Assembly: GCA_027063745.1 (NCBI GenBank)
Contig: JAMORG010000008.1
Coordinates: forward strand, 1-32,065
Direction: 5' to 3'
Length of the DNA: 32,065 bases
Source: Sulfurimonas sp.
GTDB taxonomy: Bacteria; Campylobacterota; Campylobacteria; Campylobacterales; Sulfurimonadaceae
Shown: positions 22,412 through 31,435 of the stretch, piece after piece
Layout of the letters: each line of letters begins with the position of its first letter
Position numbering within the stretch: the first letter of the stretch is position 1
Position numbers and translations under genes: made by a program
The notes under the pieces: generated by a model
What the model saw: only the letters and a program-made list of their open reading frames with translations
Databases searched by the model: none
Told to the model about the DNA's origin: nothing

Positions 22412-22933
22412 ATGACAAAACCAGAGCCTACAGATGTGGAACAAAAACTTACAAGTATTGATCTGATTGTTTCTAAATCAGATGAGAAGGGGAACATTAC
22501 TTACGTAAACCCTATTTTTATTAAAATATCGGGTTATTCACAGGCTTCACTTTTAGAACAGCCTCACGCGATACTCAGACACCCAGATATGCCAAAAGTG
22601 ATCTTTAAATATCTGTGGGAAAATATAAAAGAGGGAAGAGATGTTGTTGCTTATGTGAAAAACCTCTGTGCAGACGGTAGCTTTTACTGGGTACTTGCAA
22701 CTGTAAAGATGGCAAAAAATCCAGATGGAAGTTTTCGTAACTATATGTCAACAAGACGTGCTATTACAGAGAATGCAAAAGCACAGATTTCAGAGCTCTA
22801 TGGACATCTTTTAGAGATAGAAAAGAGTGAAGGCATAGAAGCATCAGAAGCCGCATTTAAAGCTTTTATAGAAGATAATGGCCTTACTGAGAGCAATGCT
22901 TTTAATACATTTATGAAAAATTTAAACAAATAA
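22412..22933 (+). CDS. PAS-domain signalling protein (Aer/CetB-like)
   Basis: DEKGNITYVNPIFIKISGYSQASLLEQPHAILRHPDMPKVIFKYLWENIKEGR. Confidence 0.88.
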   Translation: MTKPEPTDVEQKLTSIDLIVSKSDEKGNITYVNPIFIKISGYSQASLLEQPHAILRHPDMPKVIFKYLWENIKEGRDVVAYVKNLCADGSFYWVLATVKMAKNPDGSFRNYMSTRRAITENAKAQISELYGHLLEIEKSEGIEASEAAFKAFIEDNGLTESNAFNTFMKNLNK

Positions 22934-22943
22934 GGAAAGAAGA

Positions 22944-23333
22944 ATGATCGATTTTGATACACATATGAAAAAACTACGAAGTGTAAATGGTTATCTTGGT
23001 TCGGCAGTTTTGAACTACTCAGGTGAAACACTCTATATAGACGAAGAAAACACAGGAGCAGATATCGCTTATGCATCAGCGATTTTCAATGACTCTTTTC
23101 GTCAGATAAATGAAGCATCACTGGATGTTGGTTTTAGCGATGTTTCATCATTTGAGACAAAAACAGAAGATGGACATGTTTTTTTAATGAAGAGTGCAGG
23201 TGCACAGGCAGAAGAGAGTTTTGCAAAGATAGATATCTTTTGTATCTTAAGAGATGATGGAAATATTGCACTTGCTAAGATGATTATGGATAAATCTTCT
23301 AAGAATATTTCGCAAGAATTAGCAACTCTTTAA
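22944..23333 (+). CDS. Roadblock/LC7-like small protein
   Basis: 129 aa; N-terminal helix then VNGYLGSAVLNYSGETLYIDEE pattern typical of roadblock/LC7 folds. Confidence 0.6.
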   Translation: MIDFDTHMKKLRSVNGYLGSAVLNYSGETLYIDEENTGADIAYASAIFNDSFRQINEASLDVGFSDVSSFETKTEDGHVFLMKSAGAQAEESFAKIDIFCILRDDGNIALAKMIMDKSSKNISQELATL

Positions 23334-23347
23334 TCAAAGTAGTGTAA

Positions 23348-23875
23348 ATGAAGAAGATATACCTCATCAGAGATGCCAAAGCAGAAGATTTTAGTGAGGG
23401 TATGAGTGATTTTGAGCGGGCTTTACGTAAAAAAGGGTATAAAGAACTCAAAACTATAGGTTCATATCTGCATTTGCGAGGTATATCTCCAGATATTATT
23501 CTCTCAAGCTGTGCTTTACGAGCACAACAAACAGCACTTGAATTAAGTCAAAGAGTCTTGTTTGAGGGAGAAAAGCTCTTTTTAGAAGAGCTTTACTATC
23601 CACCATATGATGATATTATCAGCATAATCATGGCTCAAGACAAAGAACATGACTCTATGTTTATTATAGCTCACGCACCATATATCACAGAGCTTGCAAA
23701 CAAGCTTTGCAGTGAAAATATAGCAAAAATTCCACCTGCTGGAGTTGTGGCTCTTGAATTTGATATTGGTGACTGGGGTGAGCTTGAACTTCAAAGTGGA
23801 AGTCTAGACTTTTTTATCTATCCAAAACAGTTTAAATACTATATGCCAAAACAGATACGTGCTGTTTTAGCCTAA
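23348..23875 (+). CDS. SixA-like histidine phosphatase family protein; catalytic His of the RHG-type motif replaced by Asp
   Basis: MKKIYLIRDAKAED (expected RHA/RHG); SSCALRAQQTAL; IIAHAPYI. Confidence 0.8.
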   Translation: MKKIYLIRDAKAEDFSEGMSDFERALRKKGYKELKTIGSYLHLRGISPDIILSSCALRAQQTALELSQRVLFEGEKLFLEELYYPPYDDIISIIMAQDKEHDSMFIIAHAPYITELANKLCSENIAKIPPAGVVALEFDIGDWGELELQSGSLDFFIYPKQFKYYMPKQIRAVLA

Positions 23876-25032
23876 CTCTTTTTTAAAAGCTTTTCTCTTT
23901 GTAGAGCTTTTTCCCCGTTCTTTAGTAACTCCTTGGCACTTATAGGCTCATCATTTGTTTCAATAACTACCGTAGTGAGCGTTGCTGTTATTATGTCCTC
24001 TTGCGTATAGTAGAGAGGATTTTTATGCATAGCCTCTTTTATTTTGTTTACAAGAGCATCAATGTAGGTTCTGTTTTTTTCTGATTCAAACAAAATAACA
24101 AAAGTATCACCAAAGAGACGGGTAAGAGTGTCTTGAGGCTCTAAAAGGGATTGTAGTAAGGATGTAGTATGTTTTAAGAGCATATCTCCTGCGTGAGCGC
24201 CATACTCTTCATTTACCTTATGAAATGAGACAATATCCAAAAGAGCTATTGTAGGTTTTTCTCTGTATTCTATGGCACGCAGCAGATAGTGTCTGTTTGG
24301 CAGACCTGTTAGTGTATCATGTTCTTGGGCATACTGAAGCTCTTTTTCTATCTCTTTGAGATAGCTGACATCCTGAGCAATGATAATATTCTCAACTATC
24401 TTGTTTTCTCTGTTTTTTAAAGGGATAATATCAGCATGAAAGAATATCTCCTTTCCAAAGGAATTTTTTGCAACAAATATATTGCTCTTAGCCTCTTTTT
24501 TACTGCTTTGTGGTGTAAAGAGCTTACTAAAATGGACTCCTTGCAAAGCGCTGTTTTGTGTGTTGAAAAAGTAGGTAACTGCATCATTGACTTTGGTTAT
24601 TTTTCCTTCACTGTTTACATGAAGAGTCAAGAGACGTTTGTTTATCTCCTGATAGTAGCGACTCTCTTTTTTTTCGTCACTTGTATCGAAGATAAGTGTT
24701 TTTTTGTTTATCTCTTTTAAAACATTTGCATAGGAGTGGGTATCTTTTGACTTTTGTTGCATATAGGCTATAAAGAGTTTTTTCTCTTTGTTGCTAAAAG
24801 GTTCTACAAAAAGGTCATAATACTCATTCTCCCGTAGTATCATAGGAATCTCAAGCTTTTGCTCACGCAAAATATCTTCTTCAAAACCTACTATCTCCCA
24901 AAGGGTCTCACGAATATCACTGCCTATTTTTGACTCGTTTAAGAAGGTTTTAGTGATGTGAAAATCTTCATCAAAAAGAATGTAAGATATTTGACTCTTT
25001 TGACATATGAACGAGAGAAGCTTCTCTTGCAT
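23872..25032 (-). CDS. PAS-GGDEF protein with degenerate active site
   Basis: AQEHDTLTGLPNRHYLL; LTRLFGDTFVILFE in place of GGDEF. Confidence 0.85.
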   Translation of the reverse strand: MQEKLLSFICQKSQISYILFDEDFHITKTFLNESKIGSDIRETLWEIVGFEEDILREQKLEIPMILRENEYYDLFVEPFSNKEKKLFIAYMQQKSKDTHSYANVLKEINKKTLIFDTSDEKKESRYYQEINKRLLTLHVNSEGKITKVNDAVTYFFNTQNSALQGVHFSKLFTPQSSKKEAKSNIFVAKNSFGKEIFFHADIIPLKNRENKIVENIIIAQDVSYLKEIEKELQYAQEHDTLTGLPNRHYLLRAIEYREKPTIALLDIVSFHKVNEEYGAHAGDMLLKHTTSLLQSLLEPQDTLTRLFGDTFVILFESEKNRTYIDALVNKIKEAMHKNPLYYTQEDIITATLTTVVIETNDEPISAKELLKNGEKALQREKLLKKS

Positions 25033-25532
25033 TAGTCGGCCTTTATAGACTCTTTTATTCTCGTATCGAGTGTTAAAAAGAGATCTTCAACGGCTTCATT
25101 CTCTTTTGCAGAGGTTTTTAGTACTTTGAGAACCGTAGGGGAGAGCTTGGATATTTCCTCAATTTCTCTCTGGCTGATTTCGTGTGGCATATCACATTTG
25201 TTTAAAGCAATGCAGATAGGAGCATCTTTTACAACCGCATAACAAAGATCTATATGGTTTTGCAGGGCTTCTATCGTTTCTTGACGTAAAAGATCAGCAA
25301 CAAGAATAAAGCCTTTTGCACCCATGAGATACTGCTTGAAGATGGGTTTAAACTCAGTATGTCCTTCTATATCCCATATCATAATAGTAGCATTTCCTAT
25401 GGTCTTTTTTGAGATACTAACACCAATGGTGCTGAGATACTCTTCGCTAAAAGAGTTCTCAACAAAACGGCGAATCAGACTCGTTTTACCAACACCAAAA
25501 TTTCCGACAAGTACTATTTTATAGCTAAACAT
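25032..25532 (-). CDS. Ras/Rab-like small GTPase (prokaryotic)
   Basis: G1 GNFGVGKTS, G2 STIGVSI, G3 WDIEGH, G4 NKCD, G5 TSAKE. Confidence 0.9.
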   Translation of the reverse strand: MFSYKIVLVGNFGVGKTSLIRRFVENSFSEEYLSTIGVSISKKTIGNATIMIWDIEGHTEFKPIFKQYLMGAKGFILVADLLRQETIEALQNHIDLCYAVVKDAPICIALNKCDMPHEISQREIEEISKLSPTVLKVLKTSAKENEAVEDLFLTLDTRIKESIKAD

Positions 25533-25534
25533 CT

Positions 25535-27172
25535 CTACTTTTCCTCTTTGGCTGTAATAGTAACACAGCGTGCTTTATCATGATCTTTTTGAGGATCAAC
25601 ACCCTTTGGAGGATTATGATGTACATATGATTTAAATGTAAGTTTTGAATCATATGTTTTTAAAAAGTCTATAATATTTTGCATACGTTTTTGTGCGAGT
25701 GAAGTGTTTTTTGCTTTTGAGCCAATCATATCACTGTAGGCATCTAAAACAAGCAGAGGCGCTCTCTCTTTCTTTTTTAGTTTTATCAAAAGTGAGAGTA
25801 ACTCTTTTTGTGCCAAAGGAGAGAGTTTATAAGAACCTCTGCCAAAATAAAGGGCAGTATTGATTTTTAGAGGTGTAACAATAATATCATCTTGTATATT
25901 TTCAATACCTTTTATGGTGGACAACTCTTTTAAAAGAGACTCTTTTTGTTTGTGTGAATCAATAGTACCAAAGAGATGAAGATTTTTATAATCAAAAGTA
26001 TAGTTGAGTCTGTTTGCAGAACTGAGGTTTAGGCCTTTGAGAAGGTAAGCAATCTGTGCACTTACCTGCATAGGGTCTGTAAGTGTAGGAATAATTTCTA
26101 TGTTATTACTGATTTGTGTTACGCCTTTAATCTCAGCGGCTTTTTTATAGGCAAGCTCTTTATGATACGCAAAAGGAACACGGCCTTTTAATACTGCATT
26201 CTTATCTTCTACATCGATAGTAATGGCATAGGGAGAGAGGGCAGGTGTTGTCACTATATTATGTGTTATTGCATCTTTGAGACTCTCATCTACATAACTT
26301 TCATAACTTTTGTATGCAAAGAAAAGCAGCAGTAAAAGAGGTACAATGTAAAGCAGAGGATGTGTTTTGTTTTCTTTTGCTTGTTTGTTCTTGGTATCAC
26401 TCTCTTTAAACAGAAGTTCTTGAAGTTTTTTTTCTATCTCTTCTTGTTTGAGTTGTGAGTAATCACCTTGAAACTCCTGTATTTCGTCTCCATACTCAAG
26501 TACAATCTCTTCAAGTGCATGTCGAATTTTGTTATAAGTCTTTGTATATGCAGCACCCTCGACAATAACAGCAAGATAACTTGAGCCACTTGCTTCGATG
26601 ATAATTTTATTACCGCCATATTCAATCTCACCGAGTTCCTGATGCTCTTGGTTTGATGCTACCCACTCATTTACAAAGCTTCGAATTGCTGTCATCATTG
26701 AAGCAAGCATATCTGCATCACTTAGATTGGCATCTTCATTTTCTACTTTTGTAAGGAGCATACCGCTCTCTTTGTGAATCAAAAGAGCCGCTTTTATCTT
26801 TGCGTGAGCGTTCTCTTCTAAAAGAAGTTCTGTTTCACTGACTCCTTTTAGTTTTGCTTTGAGTTTCCGTTTAATGGTCTGTGTTGAGAGACCACTTTGG
26901 ATCTGTTGGTTTATCTTGTTGAGCAGTTCTTCAAATGACTTTGTCACAAATTTGCTTATCATATTACCCATAACAGGGTAGAGCGCATCAACTATGTCAT
27001 CTTTTTGACTTTTTATCTGCTCTCTTATAGCTCCACCGATCAGTGGCGCCATTTGAGAGGCGATTTTATCGCCGCTCTTTTCAAAGTTTTTGTCAATAAG
27101 CCTGTTTACAATAGGGGAGAGGGCACCCTCGAGTGCCTCTTCCTCATTGTCTGTTTTTTTCTTTTGTGACAT
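25535..27172 (-). CDS. Single-TM protein with cytosolic N-terminal region, BON-like repeats and C-terminal OmpA-like domain
   Basis: TM segment HPLLYIVPLLLLLFFAYKSYES; BON-like DAITHNIVTTPALSPYAITIDVEDKNAVLKGRV; OmpA-like LYFGRGSYKLSPLAQKELLSLL. Confidence 0.75.
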   Translation of the reverse strand: MSQKKKTDNEEEALEGALSPIVNRLIDKNFEKSGDKIASQMAPLIGGAIREQIKSQKDDIVDALYPVMGNMISKFVTKSFEELLNKINQQIQSGLSTQTIKRKLKAKLKGVSETELLLEENAHAKIKAALLIHKESGMLLTKVENEDANLSDADMLASMMTAIRSFVNEWVASNQEHQELGEIEYGGNKIIIEASGSSYLAVIVEGAAYTKTYNKIRHALEEIVLEYGDEIQEFQGDYSQLKQEEIEKKLQELLFKESDTKNKQAKENKTHPLLYIVPLLLLLFFAYKSYESYVDESLKDAITHNIVTTPALSPYAITIDVEDKNAVLKGRVPFAYHKELAYKKAAEIKGVTQISNNIEIIPTLTDPMQVSAQIAYLLKGLNLSSANRLNYTFDYKNLHLFGTIDSHKQKESLLKELSTIKGIENIQDDIIVTPLKINTALYFGRGSYKLSPLAQKELLSLLIKLKKKERAPLLVLDAYSDMIGSKAKNTSLAQKRMQNIIDFLKTYDSKLTFKSYVHHNPPKGVDPQKDHDKARCVTITAKEEK

Positions 27173-27186
27173 TCTTTCCTAGGTAC

Positions 27187-27765
27187 TTATTTCTTTTTCT
27201 CTTGAGTCATTGCAAGTTGCTGGTTGATTTGTGTACCCTTCATCGCCATCGCAGCTTCCATAAGGATCTCTGCAGCATCATCACGTGAAAGTTTAACACC
27301 GTTCATATCTGCCATTTTAGCATTGAGCGTATCGAGTACCTCATCTTTGAGCGCATCCATTTCAGAACGAAGAGCCATATTTGTCTCAAGCTGTTGTTTT
27401 TGGAGCTGTTCTCTTTTTGTGTTGAGCTCCTCTTCCATGATATCCATAGCATTTTGCAGGCGCTTTTCCTGTTTGAGCGCACTGTCACGCACATCTGCAA
27501 ACTCATTTTGCTGTTGTGTAACGATGTTTTTCATCTTGCGTGAGAGAGTTTCAAGCTCACTCTCTATACGCATGTTAAACTCACTTTGTGTCTGCTCTAT
27601 CTTTTTTCTCATCTCATCATGGAGTGCTTTTATAGAAGCTTCAAGTTTTTCAAACTTCTCTTTCATTTCACGCGATTGTGAACCAAAAAGTATTTCACGA
27701 ATCTGGTCTACATTTCCAAGTTGTGATATATCATTCTCTTTCGTCTGTGTCTCTTTTTGCATCAA
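27187..27765 (-). CDS. Coiled-coil protein
   Basis: 192 aa, heptad-like Glu/Lys/Gln-rich sequence across most of its length. Confidence 0.7.
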   Translation of the reverse strand: MMQKETQTKENDISQLGNVDQIREILFGSQSREMKEKFEKLEASIKALHDEMRKKIEQTQSEFNMRIESELETLSRKMKNIVTQQQNEFADVRDSALKQEKRLQNAMDIMEEELNTKREQLQKQQLETNMALRSEMDALKDEVLDTLNAKMADMNGVKLSRDDAAEILMEAAMAMKGTQINQQLAMTQEKKK

Positions 27766-27888
27766 TTTTTCCTCTTTTTGTAGTCTCTTTGAACATATTG
27801 CTAAGATTATATTGAATAAAACTTAACAGGATAATTAATTTAGGTAGTTTTGATATAATATTGTAAATTACTAGCAATCAGGTGAGAA

Positions 27889-28587
27889 ATGAGTGAGAAT
27901 TTAGAAAGTTTAGAGGAGACATTTGCCGCCATTGCACATCAATGGAGACAACCTTTAAATGAAATCAACTCTCTAGTTGGCAGTATAGATAACAGACTCT
28001 ATGCAAAAGATATAAAAGATGCCGATATAGAGGAAGAACTTTTAAAGATAGAACGGCTAACCCGTCAAATGTCGCAAAGTATTGATGATTTTCGTAACTA
28101 TTTTAAAAAAGAGCAAAATCAAGGAAGCTATCCATTAGATATCCTTTTTAAGGAGATATCGGACGAGTATCGAGAGCTTTTTGCAAGCTTGGGTATAAGG
28201 CTTGAGCTTATGCTTGAGGAGTCATTGACATTTCATAAAGAGAGAGCTCTTTTGAAGCAGATTATTGCAACTCTGCTTAACAATGCAAAAGATGCTCTGC
28301 TTGCTAGGAGCGTTTATGAAGCAAAGGTTGATATAGTTGTGACAAAAGAGGAAGAGTTTTTGCTTATAGATGTCAAAGATAATGCAGGAGGCATCACAAA
28401 GAGTGCTGCAACGAGACTTTTTGATGCGGATTTTAGTACAAAACACAGCTCTGAGGGCAGTGGAATGGGACTTTATATGGTAAAAAAACTGTTGCATGAG
28501 AAATTTTGTGGTGATATTGATGTGAAAAATATTGAAAAGGGAGCCTCTTTTTGTTTGAAGCTCCCTTTAAACAAGGAGTGTGAATGA
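27889..28587 (+). CDS. Short cytosolic histidine kinase without a sensor domain
   Basis: IAHQWRQPLNEINSLV; NNAKDAL; DNAGGI; GSGMGLYMVKKLLHE. Confidence 0.9.
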   Translation: MSENLESLEETFAAIAHQWRQPLNEINSLVGSIDNRLYAKDIKDADIEEELLKIERLTRQMSQSIDDFRNYFKKEQNQGSYPLDILFKEISDEYRELFASLGIRLELMLEESLTFHKERALLKQIIATLLNNAKDALLARSVYEAKVDIVVTKEEEFLLIDVKDNAGGITKSAATRLFDADFSTKHSSEGSGMGLYMVKKLLHEKFCGDIDVKNIEKGASFCLKLPLNKECE

Positions 28588-29273
28588 ATCAAGAGCAAGA
28601 GGGTTACTCAATACTCTATGTTGAGGACAACGAACGCGTTTTAGAGAACTATGCAGAGTTTTTAAAACGCTTTTTTCTTAATGTTTATACGGCAAAAACA
28701 GCCGAAGAGGCATGGGAGCTTTATGATGAGAAAAAACCGGAAGTTTTACTTATAGATATCGATCTGCCAGGTGAGAGTGGCTTGAACTTTTTAAAACGAG
28801 TACGAGAGTATGATCATAATACTCGTGCTATTATGCTTACAGGAATGAGTGATGTAGAGACACTTCTAAATGCAAGTGAATTGAAATTGACAAAGTATCT
28901 TGTAAAACCAATACTGCGTGATGAACTCCAAGAAGCAGTGAACATTGCAAAAGAAGAGCTTGTTAATTTTACAGTCAAACCAAATAAGATTCTATATGTC
29001 AAAGATGACTGTTTTTGGGACTATGACAATGAAGAGTTGCTGTGGAAAAACAAAAAGATAGCACTGACACGTAAAGAGAGAGAACTTTTACGACTTCTGT
29101 TCTCAAATGTCAACAAAGTCTTTAACAGCGAAGATATTATTTATGAACTTTGGTATGACTATGATGACCTTAAAATCGCCTCATTGAAAACTCTGGTAAA
29201 AACACTCCGTAAAAAAATACCAGAAGGTATGATCAGGAATGTTTTTGGTGTTGGTTACAAGATAGAGAGCTAA
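28584..29273 (+). CDS. OmpR-family response regulator
   Basis: REC motif EVLLIDIDLPGESG; C-terminal winged helix LTRKERELLRLLFSNVNKVFNSEDIIYELW. Confidence 0.92.
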   Translation: MNQEQEGYSILYVEDNERVLENYAEFLKRFFLNVYTAKTAEEAWELYDEKKPEVLLIDIDLPGESGLNFLKRVREYDHNTRAIMLTGMSDVETLLNASELKLTKYLVKPILRDELQEAVNIAKEELVNFTVKPNKILYVKDDCFWDYDNEELLWKNKKIALTRKERELLRLLFSNVNKVFNSEDIIYELWYDYDDLKIASLKTLVKTLRKKIPEGMIRNVFGVGYKIES

Positions 29274-30258
29274 GTAGATACTCACTTATACGCTTATCTA
29301 GCCAGTAGAGTGGCTGCGTGAGCTTCCCACTGATAAAACCGACATGTCCGCCATGCTCATGAACTTCTAGTTCTATGCTTGGAGATACTTCCTCTTTGGT
29401 CGGTATCACGGCAGGGGACATAAATGGATCGTCTTTGGCATGAATGACAAGTGTTGGAGTTGTGATTTTATCCATAAATCTTTTTGCACTGCACTTTTCA
29501 TAATAATCTTTTGCTGAAGCAAAGCCATTGATTTTGGCAGTATATGCTTCATCAAATTCCCAAAAACTTTGAAGCTTTTTGATATCCTTTTTTGGAAGCC
29601 CTATAAGTCTTTGCATATCATGTTTTTCATACTTTTTCTCAAGAGAAGCGCGTAAATCTTTTAAGAGATGCTCTTGATAGATACGTGAAAACCCCATCTT
29701 CATTACATCTGCGCAAAGAGCAAGATCCATTGGCGCAGAGACGGCAACGGCAGCATCTATAAAACTTTTTTCTTTGAGTTCTCCTAAGAGTTTTAGAAGC
29801 ATATTGGCACCCAGAGAGTAGCCTACACAAAAGAGTTTTTTATCCTCATAGCGTTTTTTAAGACTCTCTAAAAATTCCAAAGCATCATCGGTTTTTCCAC
29901 TGTGATAGGTTTGTGGATAGCGATTATCTCTGCCAGATGTAGAGCGGTAGTGCATGACAACAGGAGCAATGCCGGCGTGTTGGAGTTCATAAGAGAGACC
30001 TTGAACATAGGGTGACTTGTAATAGCCTGCAAGACCATGAAAGATAACAGCAACAGCGTCTGTATGCTCAGGAAGAAGAGCTTTGTTGTAGTAGATGTCT
30101 AGAAAGTCTCCATCGCTGAGAGTAAACTCTTCTACATGGTAGCTTAAGGGGAGATCTTTACGAAAAAAAGAAGCATAGAGTGTCTGTATATGCCTGTTTT
30201 TTAAACAAAATGAGGGGCAAAATGGTAAAGTATTGTCTTTCTTTGTACTTTTTGTCAT
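29233..30258 (-). CDS. YheT-family alpha/beta hydrolase
   Basis: AVIFHGLAGYYKSPYVQGL, CVGYSLGANMLLKLLGE, VIHAKDDPFM, HEHGGHVGFI. Confidence 0.92.
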   Translation of the reverse strand: MTKSTKKDNTLPFCPSFCLKNRHIQTLYASFFRKDLPLSYHVEEFTLSDGDFLDIYYNKALLPEHTDAVAVIFHGLAGYYKSPYVQGLSYELQHAGIAPVVMHYRSTSGRDNRYPQTYHSGKTDDALEFLESLKKRYEDKKLFCVGYSLGANMLLKLLGELKEKSFIDAAVAVSAPMDLALCADVMKMGFSRIYQEHLLKDLRASLEKKYEKHDMQRLIGLPKKDIKKLQSFWEFDEAYTAKINGFASAKDYYEKCSAKRFMDKITTPTLVIHAKDDPFMSPAVIPTKEEVSPSIELEVHEHGGHVGFISGKLTQPLYWLDKRISEYLLSSLSCNQHQKHS

Positions 30259-30358
30259 ATAAAATCATATCTAAAATTTTGATTAGCTTGAGTAATAATT
30301 TGGATTTAAAGCATAGCTTGATATAATCATGAACTTTATCAAACTATATGGAGCCACA

Positions 30359-31381
30359 ATGAATAGAAAACAGATATATAATCCGGATTCAACGGAAAAC
30401 GTCAATGATAGGAAGGTTTTTGGTGGTGATCCAACAGGGATATTTGAATTAAATAACATTAAATATCAGTGGGCATATAATCTTTGGGAGATGATGTTAA
30501 ATAACACATGGTTCCCAAAAGAGGTTGATATGACACGTGATGTCAATGACTATAAAAACCTTACAGATGCAGAAAAGACAGCCTATGACAAGGCACTTTC
30601 ACAGCTTATCTTTATGGATTCACTCCAGACAAACAACCTTATTGATAATGTCAACCCTTATGTGACTGCACCGGAGATCAACCTTATCTTGGTTCGTCAG
30701 TCATTTGAAGAGGCACTTCACTCTCAAAGTTATGCGGTTATGGTTGACAGTATCTCTACAAACTCTGAAGAGATTTATGATCTGTGGCGTCGCGATATGA
30801 TGCTTAAACATAAAAATGACTCTATTGCAGCGGTTTATCAAGAGCTTGCGGCAAACCCTACTGATGCAAACTTTTTAAAAGCATGTTTTGCAAACCAGAT
30901 TCTTGAAGGTATCTACTTCTACAGTGGTTTTACTTACATCTACACACTGGCACGTGCTGGAAAGATGCTGGGAAGTGCACAGATGATCCGCTTTATTCAG
31001 CGTGATGAGGTGACACACCTTGTACTTTTCCAAAACCTTATCAATACACTCAGAAAAGAGAGACCGGATCTTTTCACTGAGCAGCTTAAAAAAGATGTCT
31101 ATGATATGTTTGAAAAAGCAGTTGAGCTTGAGAGCGGCTGGGGTAAATATATCACTCAAGGGCAGATCTTAGGGCTTACAGATGAGATTGTCGAGCAGTA
31201 TATTAAGTACCTTGCAGATGACAGACTTACATCAGTTGGTCTTGAGAAGCTTTACAATGTGAAAAATCCTATCAAATGGGTAGATGACTTTGCAAAATTC
31301 AACGACCAAAAAACAAACTTCTTTGAAGGAAATGTAACAAACTACTCTAAAGGAAGTCTGACATTTGATGATGATTTCTAG
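30359..31381 (+). CDS. nrdB: Ribonucleoside-diphosphate reductase class I, beta subunit
   Basis: Metal ligand/radical motif [28 protein letters not shown]; likely start MNRKQIYN at 30359. Confidence 0.96.
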   Translation: MNRKQIYNPDSTENVNDRKVFGGDPTGIFELNNIKYQWAYNLWEMMLNNTWFPKEVDMTRDVNDYKNLTDAEKTAYDKALSQLIFMDSLQTNNLIDNVNPYVTAPEINLILVRQSFEEALHSQSYAVMVDSISTNSEEIYDLWRRDMMLKHKNDSIAAVYQELAANPTDANFLKACFANQILEGIYFYSGFTYIYTLARAGKMLGSAQMIRFIQRDEVTHLVLFQNLINTLRKERPDLFTEQLKKDVYDMFEKAVELESGWGKYITQGQILGLTDEIVEQYIKYLADDRLTSVGLEKLYNVKNPIKWVDDFAKFNDQKTNFFEGNVTNYSKGSLTFDDDF

Positions 31382-31404
31382 TTTTATCTAGTTAAATTAT
31401 GATA

Positions 31405-31434
31405 ATATATGTCTAAAATCTTTTAGGCATATAT
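31405..31434. repeat. Near-perfect palindrome immediately 5' of cas9
   Basis: ATATATGTCTAAAA-TC-TTTTAGGCATATAT: 14-bp stem (13 Watson-Crick, one G-U), 2-nt centre. Confidence 0.85.
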
Positions 31435-31435
31435 A

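Noticed and set aside
27224-27826. 200-aa plus-strand ORF (Ser-rich)
   Set aside because: Antisense to the coiled-coil gene; low-complexity Ser/Phe composition is typical of a mirror ORF.
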